Shown here: one piece after another, positions 10,001 through 20,700 of the stretch
Position numbering within the stretch: position 1 is the stretch's first letter
Layout of the letters: each line of letters starts with the position of its first letter
Source: Cololabis saira
Taxonomy: Eukaryota > Chordata > Actinopteri > Beloniformes > Belonidae
Assembly (NCBI RefSeq): GCF_033807715.1
Contig: NC_084599.1
Location: forward strand, 5,199,625-5,263,624
Reading direction: 5' to 3'
DNA length: 64,000 bases
Notes under the pieces: model-generated
Told to the model about the DNA's origin: nothing
What the model saw: the letters and a program-made list of their open reading frames with translations, nothing else
The model's database searches: none
Position numbers and translations under genes: made by a program

Positions 10001-13000
10001 CAGTGTTAGGGCTCAGCCAGGCGGGGCTTTATAAATATATGGGCTTTATACATTTATTAAATATATGAGCGCGGAGTCGGCGTGGCGAGGAGCTGCGCGC
10101 GGCGACGAGCACGAGCCGGGCGGACAGTCGCGCTGTGAAGCCTGAATTATGGTTCCGCGTTAAATCGACGCAGAGTCTACGCCGTAAGGTACGCGGCGAC
10201 GCGCGCCGTACGGTCAGCATACCGCGTACCCTACGGCGTAGACTCTGCGTTGGTGTAACGCGGAACCATAAATCAGCCTTAAACCACACCTGCAGCCCGT
10301 CAGCTCATCAGGAGGAGAGGTTAAACAGCGGGGCTGCCAGTTGTTCATTGCTGGTTCGTTTTGTTAACTCTGAGCTTTGTTGGTTTGTTTGTTAGTTTGC
10401 TGGTGTTTTTTTTTTCTCTCTGTGAAATTATTTGTGAAGAGGTTCTGAGTTTCCTGTGAGGAAGGTTTTTTGTTCCCTGTGGGAGTTTTTCTGTGTTTTT
10501 CTATTAAACTACGCCTCGTTTTGGCTAAAGTTTAACCCGGTTTGGTGTTGTGTGATTGGGTTCATAGAACGACCCATAACACTCGTGTGTACAGACGTGT
10601 GTAGACGTGGTAAAGAGGTAAAGACACAGATTTGTTTTCTTTATTGTTGTAATCTGTGCTTTAAATAAATCTGACATTGTGTATTATAAAACAGACTGAT
10701 TTATTGCTTGTGTAGTTGAAAAATACATGCGAACAGGACCTTGAAAAAAATAATCGCATATTAAATCGCAATCGCAATATTGAGGAAAAAAAATCGCAAT
10801 TAGATTATTTTCAAAAATCGTTCAGCCCCAATATCTTGTTAAGGTTCTGCTATCGGCAAGTAAAAAAGCAATAAGGAGGTTATGGTATAAAGCAGAACCA
10901 GCGACCGTGGGGCCGTGGCTGACCCCTGCAGAAGAAATATTTGTAATGGAAAAAATGACATATAAACTATGATTACAAGAGACACGATTTCAGGAAAAAT
11001 AGGAAAAATGGACAGATTATAAAGCACATCAAGAGGACAGCACCATCACCACTGGACAATAAGGACATTGATAAGAGAATAATTGCTTTGTGAAGTACGT
11101 AAAACCCGACACTGGAATTGTTGACGGAATTTTCATTAAAAAAATAAGTTTAAAAAAAAAAAGAAAAGATGTCACTGAATCAATGTTTTGTGGTGGAATT
11201 CTAACACCAACGTCTAATCAGTGTGGAATCAACGTAGCTGTTTGTGGCCGACCAGCCTTCAACCTTGCTTCAGTATTTCTGCATACCGGTAACAATATTT
11301 CAGCGTTGATTCACTCATATTTTGCTATCTGGGTAACTAAGGGCATGGCTTTTTGATTGACAGCCAGAACAGCCAATGTCTGGCCGTTTGCTCCTCGATC
11401 GGTGTGATCGGTGATACTCACCCATCGTAAGTGTGGCATTTGAGGCTCTCTGAACCGCCGCCAGAGCCGAGTCCGGCTGGAATGCGATTATGTGATAGGC
11501 AGATCCAACCAGGCCTGAAACACACAATAAACAACATTTACTGGTGAGCACATTCATCCGATATTTCACAAACTCCTTTTACACCTTAAAAGGGGAGGAC
11601 AGAGCCACAAATGAGGACGATGAAAACATGGCCTGAGGAGCTCTCTCAGCTGCAGGACTGGTTCCCGGGACGTCCAGGTGCACACAGACACCGTACATCA
11701 ACACAGACATCGTAACGGTCAAGAAACGCGTCCTAACCCTGATCAAAAACCCTGGATGACCTGTGACGTTCGGTAGCTCCTCCGACAAGATCCAGTACAG
11801 CGAGGCCAGAGCCGAACTGACACAGGCCTCAACGAGGCCGAGGCCGCGTACGAAAGGAAGCTTGAGCAGCACATCACCAACCACAACCCCAGGTATTCAA
11901 CACAGGACTGCAACACTGCGTCTGCGGATGCTGAAGCCTGACAGAGGAACCGGGCCATTGCTTTGCCTGGTTGGAAGCTGTTGGACCTACGGCATGCAGA
12001 CCACTCATCAGCACACTGATACTTCAAGAACCTGAAGCAAGAAGGACCGTGAATCCCCGGAAGAGAACTCGGAGCATGTGGTCGGCACTTGACCAGGATT
12101 TTCCCTAAAATCATTCAATCCCTCCCTTCACAAGCCACCATTCCTCCCTGCCTGAAATGTGCAACAATAATTCCTAAAAAGACAGCCATGGACAGCATGA
12201 AGGACCACACACCTGCAGCTGTAACACCCGTCATGGCGAGGTGGAGTCGTCTGAAATGAAGCTACACATTAGCTCTGATGTGTATTTACAGGACGTTAAC
12301 ACGTTCCAACTCCTGAGGAGTTGGATTCAGGCGCTGATGAGCTGGGGGAAAAGTTTGCTGGAAAACATGAGAGACTGACTGACTCCCACACTAGACCCTC
12401 ACCAGTTGGAGTACAGAGGCAACAGACGCAGTGAGGGTCCATCGCCACAGCTCCTCACACAGTCCCGAGCCGCCTGGGCCAGCAGGAGGACTACGTGAGG
12501 ATGCTGTTCATCGTCATCATTCCAGACATTCTTATCAGCAAACCCCTGAGGTACAGATGTTCATAAACCTGGTGCTGAGGAGAGAATTAAAAAGGGATGT
12601 AGACGGGCGATAAGGAACGACCAGATCTACCAGGACCTCTGTCTCTTCATAGCTGCTCACAGCTCCAGCTGACTTTTCAGCAGCGCTGAGACAAACTAAA
12701 AGAAATTAAAAAGCGTTGCAGCTTGAAGCTTCTCTCACTCTCATTTTTTAACTTGGTATTGAACACAAGCCACAGACCCAGCAGCACATCTATCATCTCC
12801 TCCAGGTTCTACATCTTTAGTGTTGTTGTCTTCTTAGTTTAGATACACAATCAAATACGTCACAGCAGCTTCTCTCCAACCTCCTACTTCTGATCCAGGT
12901 GCTGAATTGTTATGGAAAAGAAAACGAGTTAAGATGAGTAGAGCCGAGTAGGTGCTAGTGGAAAAGTGCCATAAGTATTCCCCACTATCTCCAGCTCTTA

Positions 13001-14427
13001 GAGGAGATGAGACGCTCTTACTTTAGCTAAACTTTACATCTATGATGTATGATGAAAGATTAGTGGCAAAACAGAACCATGTGGAACACCACCAACAGGT
13101 GCCGTCCCCCCCGCTGGACAGGAAAGCTCCTACATGTGAGTCCAAAAGAACCACAACGGTTCTGCTGTTCTGTATGACTTATCACTTATTCACTCATGTT
13201 TCTTTCCATCATTATTATTTGAGTCCCATGTTTCCTAGTAAATTCCCCAGATCTTGAGGAGCAGAGATCGATCCTCAACTATCAGGATTCCCAGAGGTGT
13301 CAAGTAACGAAGTACAAATACTTCGTTACCTTACTTAAGTAGAAATTTTGGTTATCTATACTTCACTGGAGTAATTATTTTTCAGACGACTTTTTACTTT
13401 TACTCCTTACATTTTCAGACAATTATCTGTACTTTTTACTCCTTACATTTTAAAAACAGCCTCGTTACTCTATTTCATTTCAGCCTTTAATAAAAACTAT
13501 CCAGTTAAATTGCTCCATCCAGATAGAGTGAATTTGGTTGTGGTTGTTTCAGATGTTCTTGTCCAGTTTTGTTCTTACATCCGTTCCCTCAGATTCCTGC
13601 AACTAAACTTGGATGTACATTCCAATAAAGGTTAGGATAAATGATAACACGCCTCTGAAGTTTGACTTTTTGCACCATTACAATACTTATAGGCAACTAG
13701 TCATCATATCTGCTGCTCTCTGAAACACATGTTAATGCTCAATAGTACACATATATGCTGCTTTAATATATTTACATTATACTAAGATGCATTCATTTTC
13801 AATGGCTTTTGTCCTTAATGGCTTTTTCCCCCCTTACATTACTTTTACTTTTATACTTTAAGTAGTTTTGAAACCAGTACTTTTATACTTTTACTTGAGT
13901 AAAAAACTTGAGTTGATACTCGAACTTCTACAGGAGTATTTTTAAACTCTAGTATCTATACTTCTACCTGAGTAATGAATGTGAATACTGAAGACACCTC
14001 TGTTTGAGTCCCATCTTTCCTAGTAAATTCCCCAGATGTTGAGGAGCAGAGATCGATCTTCAACTCTCAGGATTCCAGCTGGTGTCAGTACCAGACTGAT
14101 GTTTGTGGGTCTCTCAGTGTCCTGCAACAGCTGCTTACAGCTGACAGCTGCTGCTGAGCCCTGACCTTTACTCCAACACCTCCAGCTCAATTACGGGGCA
14201 TTACACTCCGTTTTGGCCCATGTTTTTCCTCTTTAATCTGGATTCTGTCTGCCTTTAGCTCCGTTAGCTGGGTTAGCTCCAGGACTCTTGCCCCGGTCCT
14301 CCCCAGACCCGACCCCCGGCCCCCGTTTACCCAGCGCGGTGGCCAGCTTGGTGGTGATCCACGTCTTCTCCACGCAGTCCGTGCCCTCCGGGACGTCCCA
14401 GTACCCCATCTCTGCCTGCAAGGTCAC
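7090..14427 (-). CDS. NDUFA11: NADH dehydrogenase [ubiquinone] 1 alpha subcomplex subunit 11 (complex I B14.7)
   Basis: NDUFA11 is a Tim17/22/23-like accessory subunit of respiratory complex I in the inner mitochondrial membrane, needed for membrane-arm assembly and supercomplex stability. Four exons on the minus strand are complete: 14331-14427 (ATG first), 11422-11514, 8530-8652 and 7090-7202 (stop 7090-7092). All junctions are GT-AG and phases agree. The product is 141 residues, the same length as human NDUFA11. Diagnostic stretches are [10 protein letters not shown] (residues 9-18), [17 protein letters not shown] in exon 3, [16 protein letters not shown] with the Gly-rich helix, LGAR spliced to THSAM, and KVGKMEGW near the C-terminus. 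The start chosen gives the same spacing to YWD as the human protein. Introns of 1.3, 2.8 and 2.8 kb are mostly transposons. Identification rests on recalled family sequence but is consistent over the full length. Confidence 0.96.
7408..8147. mobile_element. Harbinger-like MITE rich in TTCTTAAG motifs
   Basis: The left end GGGGCCGGATTCACAA and the right end, read in reverse, GGGCCCAGATTCACC form terminal inverted repeats. Both sub-terminal regions repeat TTCTTAAG(A) many times in both orientations. There is no ORF. It occupies most of NDUFA11 intron 3. A clean target duplication was not resolved. Confidence 0.6.
8172..8226. repeat. Short tandem repeat, about 20-bp unit x 3
   Basis: The motif GATCAGTCATCAATGGTG occurs three times in tandem, the third copy incomplete. 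It is inside NDUFA11 intron 3. Confidence 0.75.
9033..9432. repeat. Dispersed direct repeat, copy 1 (partner 12556-12975)
   Basis: About 400 bp beginning GTTCATAAACCTGGTGCTGA recurs in the same orientation at 12556-12975, with small indels. Both end near GAGTAGGT(A/G)CTAGTGGAAAAG, which resembles a transposon terminus. The two copies lie in NDUFA11 introns 2 and 1, on either side of exon 2. They look like two partial insertions of one family. Confidence 0.7.
9436..9605. repeat. Common fish interspersed repeat fragment
   Basis: The block with GAAGAAACTGTCTCTGAGTC and a downstream GGGGTCTGCAGAGATGCT resembles a widely dispersed teleost repeat of uncertain class. It has no ORF. Confidence 0.35.
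9827..10830. mobile_element. hAT-type non-autonomous transposon
   Basis: The ends are TAGGGCTGAACGAT and, in reverse, TGGGGCTGAACGAT, flanked by the perfect 8-bp duplication ATATCTTG (9819-9826, 10831-10838). Length is 1004 bp. No intact transposase is present. A palindromic MITE is nested within it at 10138-10280. Confidence 0.85.
10138..10280. mobile_element. Palindromic MITE (ATTATGGTTCCGCGTT type), copy 1
   Basis: The arms begin CTGAATTATGGTTCCGCGTT and pair with AACGCGGAACCATAAATCAG at the other end, with an inner inverted repeat around CTACGCCGTA. Shorter copies occur at 26413-26492 and about 55960-56005. CpG density is very high, unlike the flanks. Confidence 0.75.
11580..12545 (+). 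mobile_element. LINE reverse-transcriptase relic
   Basis: Broken plus-strand readings resemble non-LTR ORF2: around 12090-12240 an [16 protein letters not shown] then [13 protein letters not shown] block (the region before the RT core), and around 12430-12540 a [10 protein letters not shown] then [10 protein letters not shown] block (RT motif region). Many stops and frameshifts are present. It lies in NDUFA11 intron 1. Confidence 0.55.
12556..12975. repeat. Dispersed direct repeat, copy 2 (partner 9033-9432)
   Basis: Same orientation and boundaries as the copy at 9033-9432, with small indels. It follows the LINE relic directly. Confidence 0.7.
13218..13291 (+). repeat. 74-bp direct repeat, left copy
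   Basis: This 74-bp block immediately left of the hAT at 13292-14002 is repeated immediately to its right at 14003-14076, with about four mismatches. See the corresponding finding. Confidence 0.85.
13292..14002. mobile_element. hAT-type non-autonomous transposon, copy B
   Basis: Starts CAGAGGTGTCAAGTAACG and ends GACACCTCTG. It is the reverse-oriented relative of 4185-4888 and highly similar throughout by eye. Length is 711 bp. Instead of an 8-bp target duplication it is bordered by a 74-bp direct repeat. It lies in NDUFA11 intron 1. Confidence 0.8.
14003..14076 (+). repeat. 74-bp direct repeat, right copy
   Basis: Partner of 13218-13291, directly abutting the right end of the hAT element. 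Confidence 0.85.
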
Positions 14428-14727
14428 GCTGCAGACGGACTCTCAGGACTAGTCCTTGCTGTGTAGCGGAACGCTCTGAGCGGGGGCGGCGGTGGCGCGG
14501 TGGCGCCCCCTGCCGGACCGGCGGCTCCTAGCGGCTCAGTACCTCCTAGCTCCCGTTTTGGCCGGAAAACTACCGTATTTTACCTCTCTTTCCTACCGTC
14601 CTCCCATATTAATATTTTCCCGTAAATTTCCCGTTTTATAATATAATAATTTGTAAACTGCAAACGGAATTGTTACTAGTCTCGCGAGAACTGCCCCCTG
14701 CTGTAGCCTGGGTGGCAGTTCTCGCGA
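14428..14727 (-). promoter_or_regulatory. NDUFA11: NDUFA11 5' region: GC box and TCTCGCGAGA hairpin
   Basis: Upstream of the NDUFA11 ATG the DNA is CpG-rich with a GGGGGCGG GC box near 14480. At 14680-14695 TCTCGCGAGAACTGCC pairs with GGCAGTTCTCGCGA at 14714-14727. TCTCGCGAGA is the Kaiso/ZBTB33-type motif found at many vertebrate housekeeping promoters. Promoter function is inferred from position and motif. Confidence 0.5.
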
Positions 14728-14728
14728 A

Positions 14729-15600
14729 ATCTTTTTTTTTTTCAAAACGTTATTGAACAAAGTTCTGTAGGGGCACATTGTGAATTCAATCAGTATCTGG
14801 ACTCTATTAAGTTTTCTACTAATTCAAAAGCAATCGAAACCATAAATGTATGTAAATGTTTTGGCTTTCTGTTATCATTTCATCCCCCCTGGCTGGTGAT
14901 AATGTGTTGTGCTTTTTGTTTTGTTTTTATTTGAATTATACTCTTTATATGTTAATTCAACTTGAAATTGCATAATGTGAAGATTTGTAATCATTGTATT
15001 TTTTGCAAATGTTAAATTAAAAAAAAAAACAATAAAGGGCACATGAAACAAAACAATCAATTATCTACAGATATTCAACATTTGGGGGGTTTGAGAGGAA
15101 AAAAAGATACATTTACCGACAAGCTATGGGAAATGTATTAATAAAAATTAAGAATCAAAGACATAGTTTCATATAAGGTTTTGACAATATGATTTTTTTC
15201 ACCCATCAGTTTAAGAGACGCAAAGTAAAGTTTACATTCATTTTTCAAATGTACAATGGAGGGTTTGCTGTTATTCCATTGGATTTTATGTATGTGATAT
15301 TTACCTAGTAAAATAACTATGTTGACCATGTTTGATATATTTCTTGTAAGATTATCCATATAAAATTCAGATTTGATAGGAGTCAAAAGATCCCAATGTT
15401 TAGCCAGCTGTAGGTGTTCCGCCAGAATTGTAATGAGATTGGGCAAGAGTAGAACAAATGCTCCTTTCTGGCTCTTCTAGGGGAACAACAAATCCGAGAG
15501 ATGGATGTAACAAGAGAGAAGACATTTCTGCTAAAAAAAAGCAAAGACTTCGTGTTAATATCTCTAAAAATGGGAAACCGAATTTACTTTCCTAAAGATG
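14729..15600 (-). mobile_element. L1-like LINE 3' end, reverse orientation
   Basis: A poly(T) tract at 14731-14740 follows the promoter hairpin directly and marks an A-tail. The minus-strand reading at about 15138-15446 (ILLGKYHIHKIQW, SKPSIVHLKNECKLY) resembles the C-terminus of L1/Tx1 ORF2. Stops make it inactive. Positions 15600-16080 show nothing I can assign. Confidence 0.6.
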
Positions 15601-16079
15601 AGCAGGACAGAAACATGGATCTGTGTCACCAGTCAGTGAATGCCAGAGAGACACATGAGTGAAAATGACAAATTAAAAGAACATGTAAATGTTTCACTTG
15701 AAGACAACCAATGTAAAGAACATTTATTTTCTTAAAAATTTTCAGTTTATATACATAAACTGAAAATGTAAAAAAATAAATAAATGTGCTTTAAGTCCCC
15801 TTTGTGTTTTCATTTAGGTTCTATTATAGGAATTACACAGCATTTCAGTGTCAACAAAAGTCGGCCTGTCAGGCTAGGAGCACATAATTGTAGTTTATAA
15901 GTGGTTGACAGGTAATTATTTTAGATTTCTCCTAAATCTGTCTTAAAATGTAAGATAATGGACCTCGGTTGGACTGGTGAGACAGTGGCGGGAAAATGTC
16001 CCGTATTGTTAAATCCCAAACTTTTTTAATTCACCCTGGCAGTCCAGACGCAATAGCGGGAATGCTTTAATGGATATAT

Positions 16080-16830
16080 TATGGGTGACTTCTAACTTCA
16101 AAGGACGACTCTGCTGGACGAACACCATCATAAACCAGACTGGAAGTTGTCTGAATGCATCTTGACGAACCTCAAGTTTCTGGGTGAACGTCCTCTGGAC
16201 AGATGAGACAAAACTGGAGCTTTTGGACACCACATCATCTCTGAAGAAACGAGTCCTAAGGAAAAATTTGCTTAAAAGTTTTAAGCAAATTTGACACATA
16301 TCGAAAGAATACCAGAAAAATCTATTCCGTTTTTTTTTAAATCTGAGCTGAACATGAGAAAATGTAGAATACTGCAAACCTTTATACTCTTTAGGGGTCA
16401 GGCCTGCCTTTTGATGAAGTTCAACCGTTTTATTCTCTCCCTCTTCCAACTGGGACCCGGTGTCCATATTCCCACTTCCAGGGGCGGTCGTACTGATGTA
16501 TATTGTAAAGACATTTAGCTGCAATTTTTGTTCATTTAGTTTACTTACTTACATTACTATCATTATTTTTACTCTAACCCAGTATTACTTTCCCACCTTT
16601 GTACTGAAACTGTTGCACAGTAAGTTTCCCCAGGATAAATAAAGCTTCTTTAATCTTGAAAAGTCAATGCAGAAATAGGAAGATGCAGTGCCTCAACTGA
16701 CCACTGGGGGAAAAACAAAGCTGCCCACATCAGGGGTCAAACACGGTGGAGGAAGTATTATGGGATGGAGACGTCTGGCCCCTGATGGAACAAGCTGTGG
16801 TGTTTATGGATGATGTGACTTCAATCAGGT
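16080..16830 (+). mobile_element. Tc1/mariner transposase relic (split)
   Basis: The plus-strand reading at about 16100-16240 corresponds to the Tc1 catalytic region (AGRTPS, then LDEPQVSG, then SDETKLELF-like with frame changes). The block at about 16705-16800 matches the downstream part (HIRGQTRWRKYYG, in place of a KHGGGSIM-type block). The pieces are separated by about 450 bp of foreign DNA ending in AATAAAGCTTC at about 16640. A 171-residue ORF on the opposite strand (16009-16524) is a shadow of this relic. Confidence 0.55.
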
Positions 16831-17249
16831 TTAAACTCAGACTGTTGACTGTAAACTGATGACCATAAATATACAGAGAATTCTATGATTCTTCAATGAT
16901 CAAGTCAATCAGCTGATCTGACCCAGACAGAGCTGCCTTTCAACTCCTGAAGACAGAAAAGCCCAGAAACAGCAACTAAAGGAGGCTGCAGAGGTCAGGA
17001 CCACAGACCACCAGGACCTGCTGGTGCCTGTGAGCTCCAGGTCAGTCCGCAAACGCAAATGATTTATGTCACTATATTAAAAACTATGATCATATTCACA
17101 AGTTATGTCACTTCGTCCAGCTGAAAATGTCGGTACTTTAAATGGTAAATTACATATTTTAATAAAACCTCTGGACTTACAGCTGAAAGTCGACACTTTG
17201 GTCACACATCTACTGCTTTATTTCAAATCCACCGCATTGCCAAGCCACA

Positions 17250-17345
17250 GAAATTCCACTCAATTCAATTGAATTTTATTTATATAGCATCTATTACAAC
17301 ACAAGTTGTCTCTAGGCGCTTTCCAGAGACCCAGAACATGACGCC
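17250..17345 (-). mobile_element. Interspersed repeat 3' tail (TTTATTTATATAGC type)
   Basis: The tail with ATTTTATTTATATAGC, AGTTGTCTCTAGGCGCTTTC and CAGAACATGA is the same family as 55397-55560/58083-58340. It is a truncated minus-strand copy. Confidence 0.6.
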
Positions 17346-17701
17346 CGAGCAACTCTGAGAAACTCTCTCATCATCCAAATACTTCCAACCTGTGTTCCAG
17401 TTTGAGTAAATACTTCAAGTAAGAGTTAAAAAAAGCTTTTTTTAATGTCATCCACATTTGTCAACACAGTTGTGTCACAAAAACATCCAGAACCCGCCAC
17501 AGTTTGTTTGTTGTACATCTGTGTGATTGCTGTCGTCATCTACACCCTGAAAATGTCATCATCTTAACGTTCAAGACAGATAATGTGTACAAAGTACAAA
17601 GTACACATTATGAATGTGTGCAGTGGAATATGACGTACATGGGCAGACAGAGGGACATTCTCAACAACGTCACGTTTTACGCCTTAATCCCCGTGGAAAA
17701 G

Positions 17702-20700
17702 TCATTTCTTCTTCCACAGGTGGCTGTATTCGTCAACCCTGAAGTCGTCATCGATGTGCTCCTCCGTCCGCTTCCTCGTCAACTTCACTTCTCTCTTCTT
17801 CTGCCGCGCGCGCCGCTCCTCCTCGGACAGGGAGGACAGATTCACCGGCATCTTTCAGAGAAATGCATGAAGACACAAGTCAGTGGAGAAACAAAAACAC
17901 GCTGCCTTGTGCTTTTATCATCGTCCCGACGGCCACGCTCCTGAGGGGTATTCCAGGAAGCAGGTTCAACAAATTCCGAGTTTAAACCTGAACTCTGAGT
18001 TGACTTAACCTGAGATAGGAAAGTCAGAGTTTTCGGTTCCAGAACAGCGGATTTGAGTTAGTTCAATCAACTCTGAGTTTGTTAAGCTCGAGTTAAAAAG
18101 CCATCATTAGTAGAGCCCTGAAACAAGGATTCACCATGGCAACCGGCGACAACAAAAGAGCGACATACTTTTTCTTTTTTCTTTTTAAACTTTATTTAAC
18201 ATTTCAATTTACAAAATCCCTTTGAGGAAACATTAGTTTGCATCTGAAGATCCACATCCACAGCCACTGGAGTTAGAAGTGTCAATACGTGCGTATGGCG
18301 GATATGAGAGCATATTTCAGAAAAAAAAACACGAAACACAAGGATAGAAATGGCGTGGGGGAAAGTTGCTGCAGTCAATGTGTAAGGGGCCCATGAGGAA
18401 CAGGAAAGCACACTGTCTTATAGTATTACAGATGAAAGCAGTGGTGGAATGGTATTGAATGAAATTTTATTGTCATTGAGATCACACCCGGCTTCAGGGG
18501 AAAATGTTTTTTTTTTTTAATTTTTTTTATGCATTTATGGAATTACTCTGTGTCTATTTGTATTGATTTATTCTATTACTTAATACATATAAAATAACTA
18601 CAAATGCATATCAGAAAAACATGATGGATTTCACTAGGGATTATCTTTCCCAACACTTACACCCCCCCCCACGGTGGTCGATCGCTATCAATCTGGTTTT
18701 TAGCTCTGCAGTGTTACTAACTTACAAAAATGAAAAGGAAGCAGACAACCACGCAATTTAAAAAAAAAAAAAGAAGGCAAGTGATGGTCCAATGTTTTCC
18801 CAGTAGCAGAAGATATTAACGAGGCTGTAGCCACTGATGGATTAATTATGCAAGTTCATTTTAAGGTAAGATATCAAATCACCCTACCCTCTTATAAATC
18901 TGTTTAAGGGAAATATTTGACTTTTTTTTTTACTCTCTCCCTCTCTTTCTGTCTTCTGCTCCCTCCCTCTCCTTTTTGCATTTGGACTTTAACTGTTTGA
19001 AGTTAAACTCGGATGTCCCTGTGATATTGTTGCACCGACACAGTGAATAAAATACGTTGCGTTTGTTAGATATGCTTTTTCTGCTCTCTGCTGCTTGCTC
19101 CAATCGGCTGAATTGACCACTGAGGGAGGAGACAGAGAAACTCAGGCTTTATTGAAGTAAACCTGCTAGTGAGCAGGTTAGGTTCAGAGGCTCAGTTGCC
19201 GTAGTAACTGACTCAGATTTTGAGTTAACTCGCTTTCTGGAACTGAAAACTCACAATACCCCTCTGATCTCAGCTCCTCATCCTGATCTCAGCTCCAGTA
19301 TGGTACCGGTATGGTATCAGTATGGTACCATACTGATACCAGTATGGTACCAGTGCAGTACCAGCGGGCTGGTACTCACCAGGAGGATGCGTCGGGGCTC
19401 CTTGTACCGGATGTTGATGGTGGACCCGTCCGGCCGGACCAGGACCACCGGGTACAGCCTCTCGTACTTCTGCCGGCCGCAGCGGACCACGGAGGTCCGG
19501 TTGGAGTTCATGAGGGCGGCGTGAGTGTGGACCAGAACCGCCGGGAGGACAGAACACCTGCTGCAACAAACCAGAAAACACCTGCGTGACGTGGGCCGTG
19601 ATACTGCTGCCGCTGCCGCCCCGGGGGGCTTTTACCAAAGATCCTATACAGAAGATAGCGCATTACCGTTACTGCCACTGGTATGAGATGGTATCCACTT
19701 CCTGTCTCCTAAGTGGGCGTGGTCGCCCCTTCCCCACATCGTTTTGGAACATACAACACTAGATACAGTACAACTTTAATATTTGCGCCTTATTTTGCCG
19801 CTCGTTTTTTTTTTTATCTGCTACCTTAATGTCTGATATCAACCCAGTACAAGATCATCGGCTCAGTCTAATATTCTTTTTTCCCTTCCAAAAAGACTTC
19901 ATTAATAACAATAACAGGATTAAGCAAAGAAGCAAGTTTTAAACTTCATTTTATCCGATGGGAAAACAACTTTGGCAGTTCTGCAGTGCCCGACGACTCT
20001 GAGCAGAGCTATGTATTGTTATTATATTAAATTATATTATATTATAAGCTATGAGAGCCAAATCTCGCGAGAGTGTTGCTCAGACAGAGACAGGTCTCAA
20101 ACAAAGTTCATTTTCTCCTAATTTGTCGGTCTGAAAATTGCCATTTTGGTGTCAGAATGTTCAGAAGGTTTGTGGCTTTTGAAAAATGGGTCCCATATTT
20201 ACTTAGGTTACTATGGGGCGAAGGAATTGGTAATAATCTGTGCTCACGTTCACTTTTCCCATAGGACTCAATAGACTCAGGACCTGCTGTCTCCTAAAGG
20301 GGCGGGGCAGTGGGGAAACCCACGTGACACAGATACAGGAAACACAACCGTAGTGGGCTGTCTCGTTTATCCACCTTATTCCTGGAGCCTCTACTGTAGA
20401 AACTGCTGTGGGAGTGACTTCCGGTTAGCCGCCGGAAGTTCCGTAACGCCATTGACTAACCATGGCAGCTGAGCATGAACAGCGGTTTATTTTAAAGCAA
20501 TTTGCTTTCAATCTAGCAGAGAAGTTACGGTTTTGTTTTCTGACATTTAATGTTTAACATGTTTATCAACCGTAGCATTTACTAAAATGTCCTTGCGGAG
20601 CTCGGGTACGTCGTTTTGTGGAGGAAAACCTGCATCATACTTTGTGGCTCGGATCCGACAGACTGCCGGAGGAGAGACGGGAATCCTCAGAGGATTGACA

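Larger units (their letters stand above)
9720..11040 (+). mobile_element. L1-like LINE relic interrupted by a hAT
   Basis: The parts at 9720-9826 and 10839-11040 read, on the plus strand, as successive pieces of an L1/Tx1-type ORF2 C-terminus ([12 protein letters not shown], then [14 protein letters not shown]). The reading is broken at 9827-10830 by a hAT element with target duplication ATATCTTG. Further stops show the LINE was already decaying. Confidence 0.6.

Noticed and set aside
16009..16524. 171-codon minus-strand ORF
   Set aside because: It is antisense to a Tc1 transposase relic; the readable transposase signal is on the plus strand.
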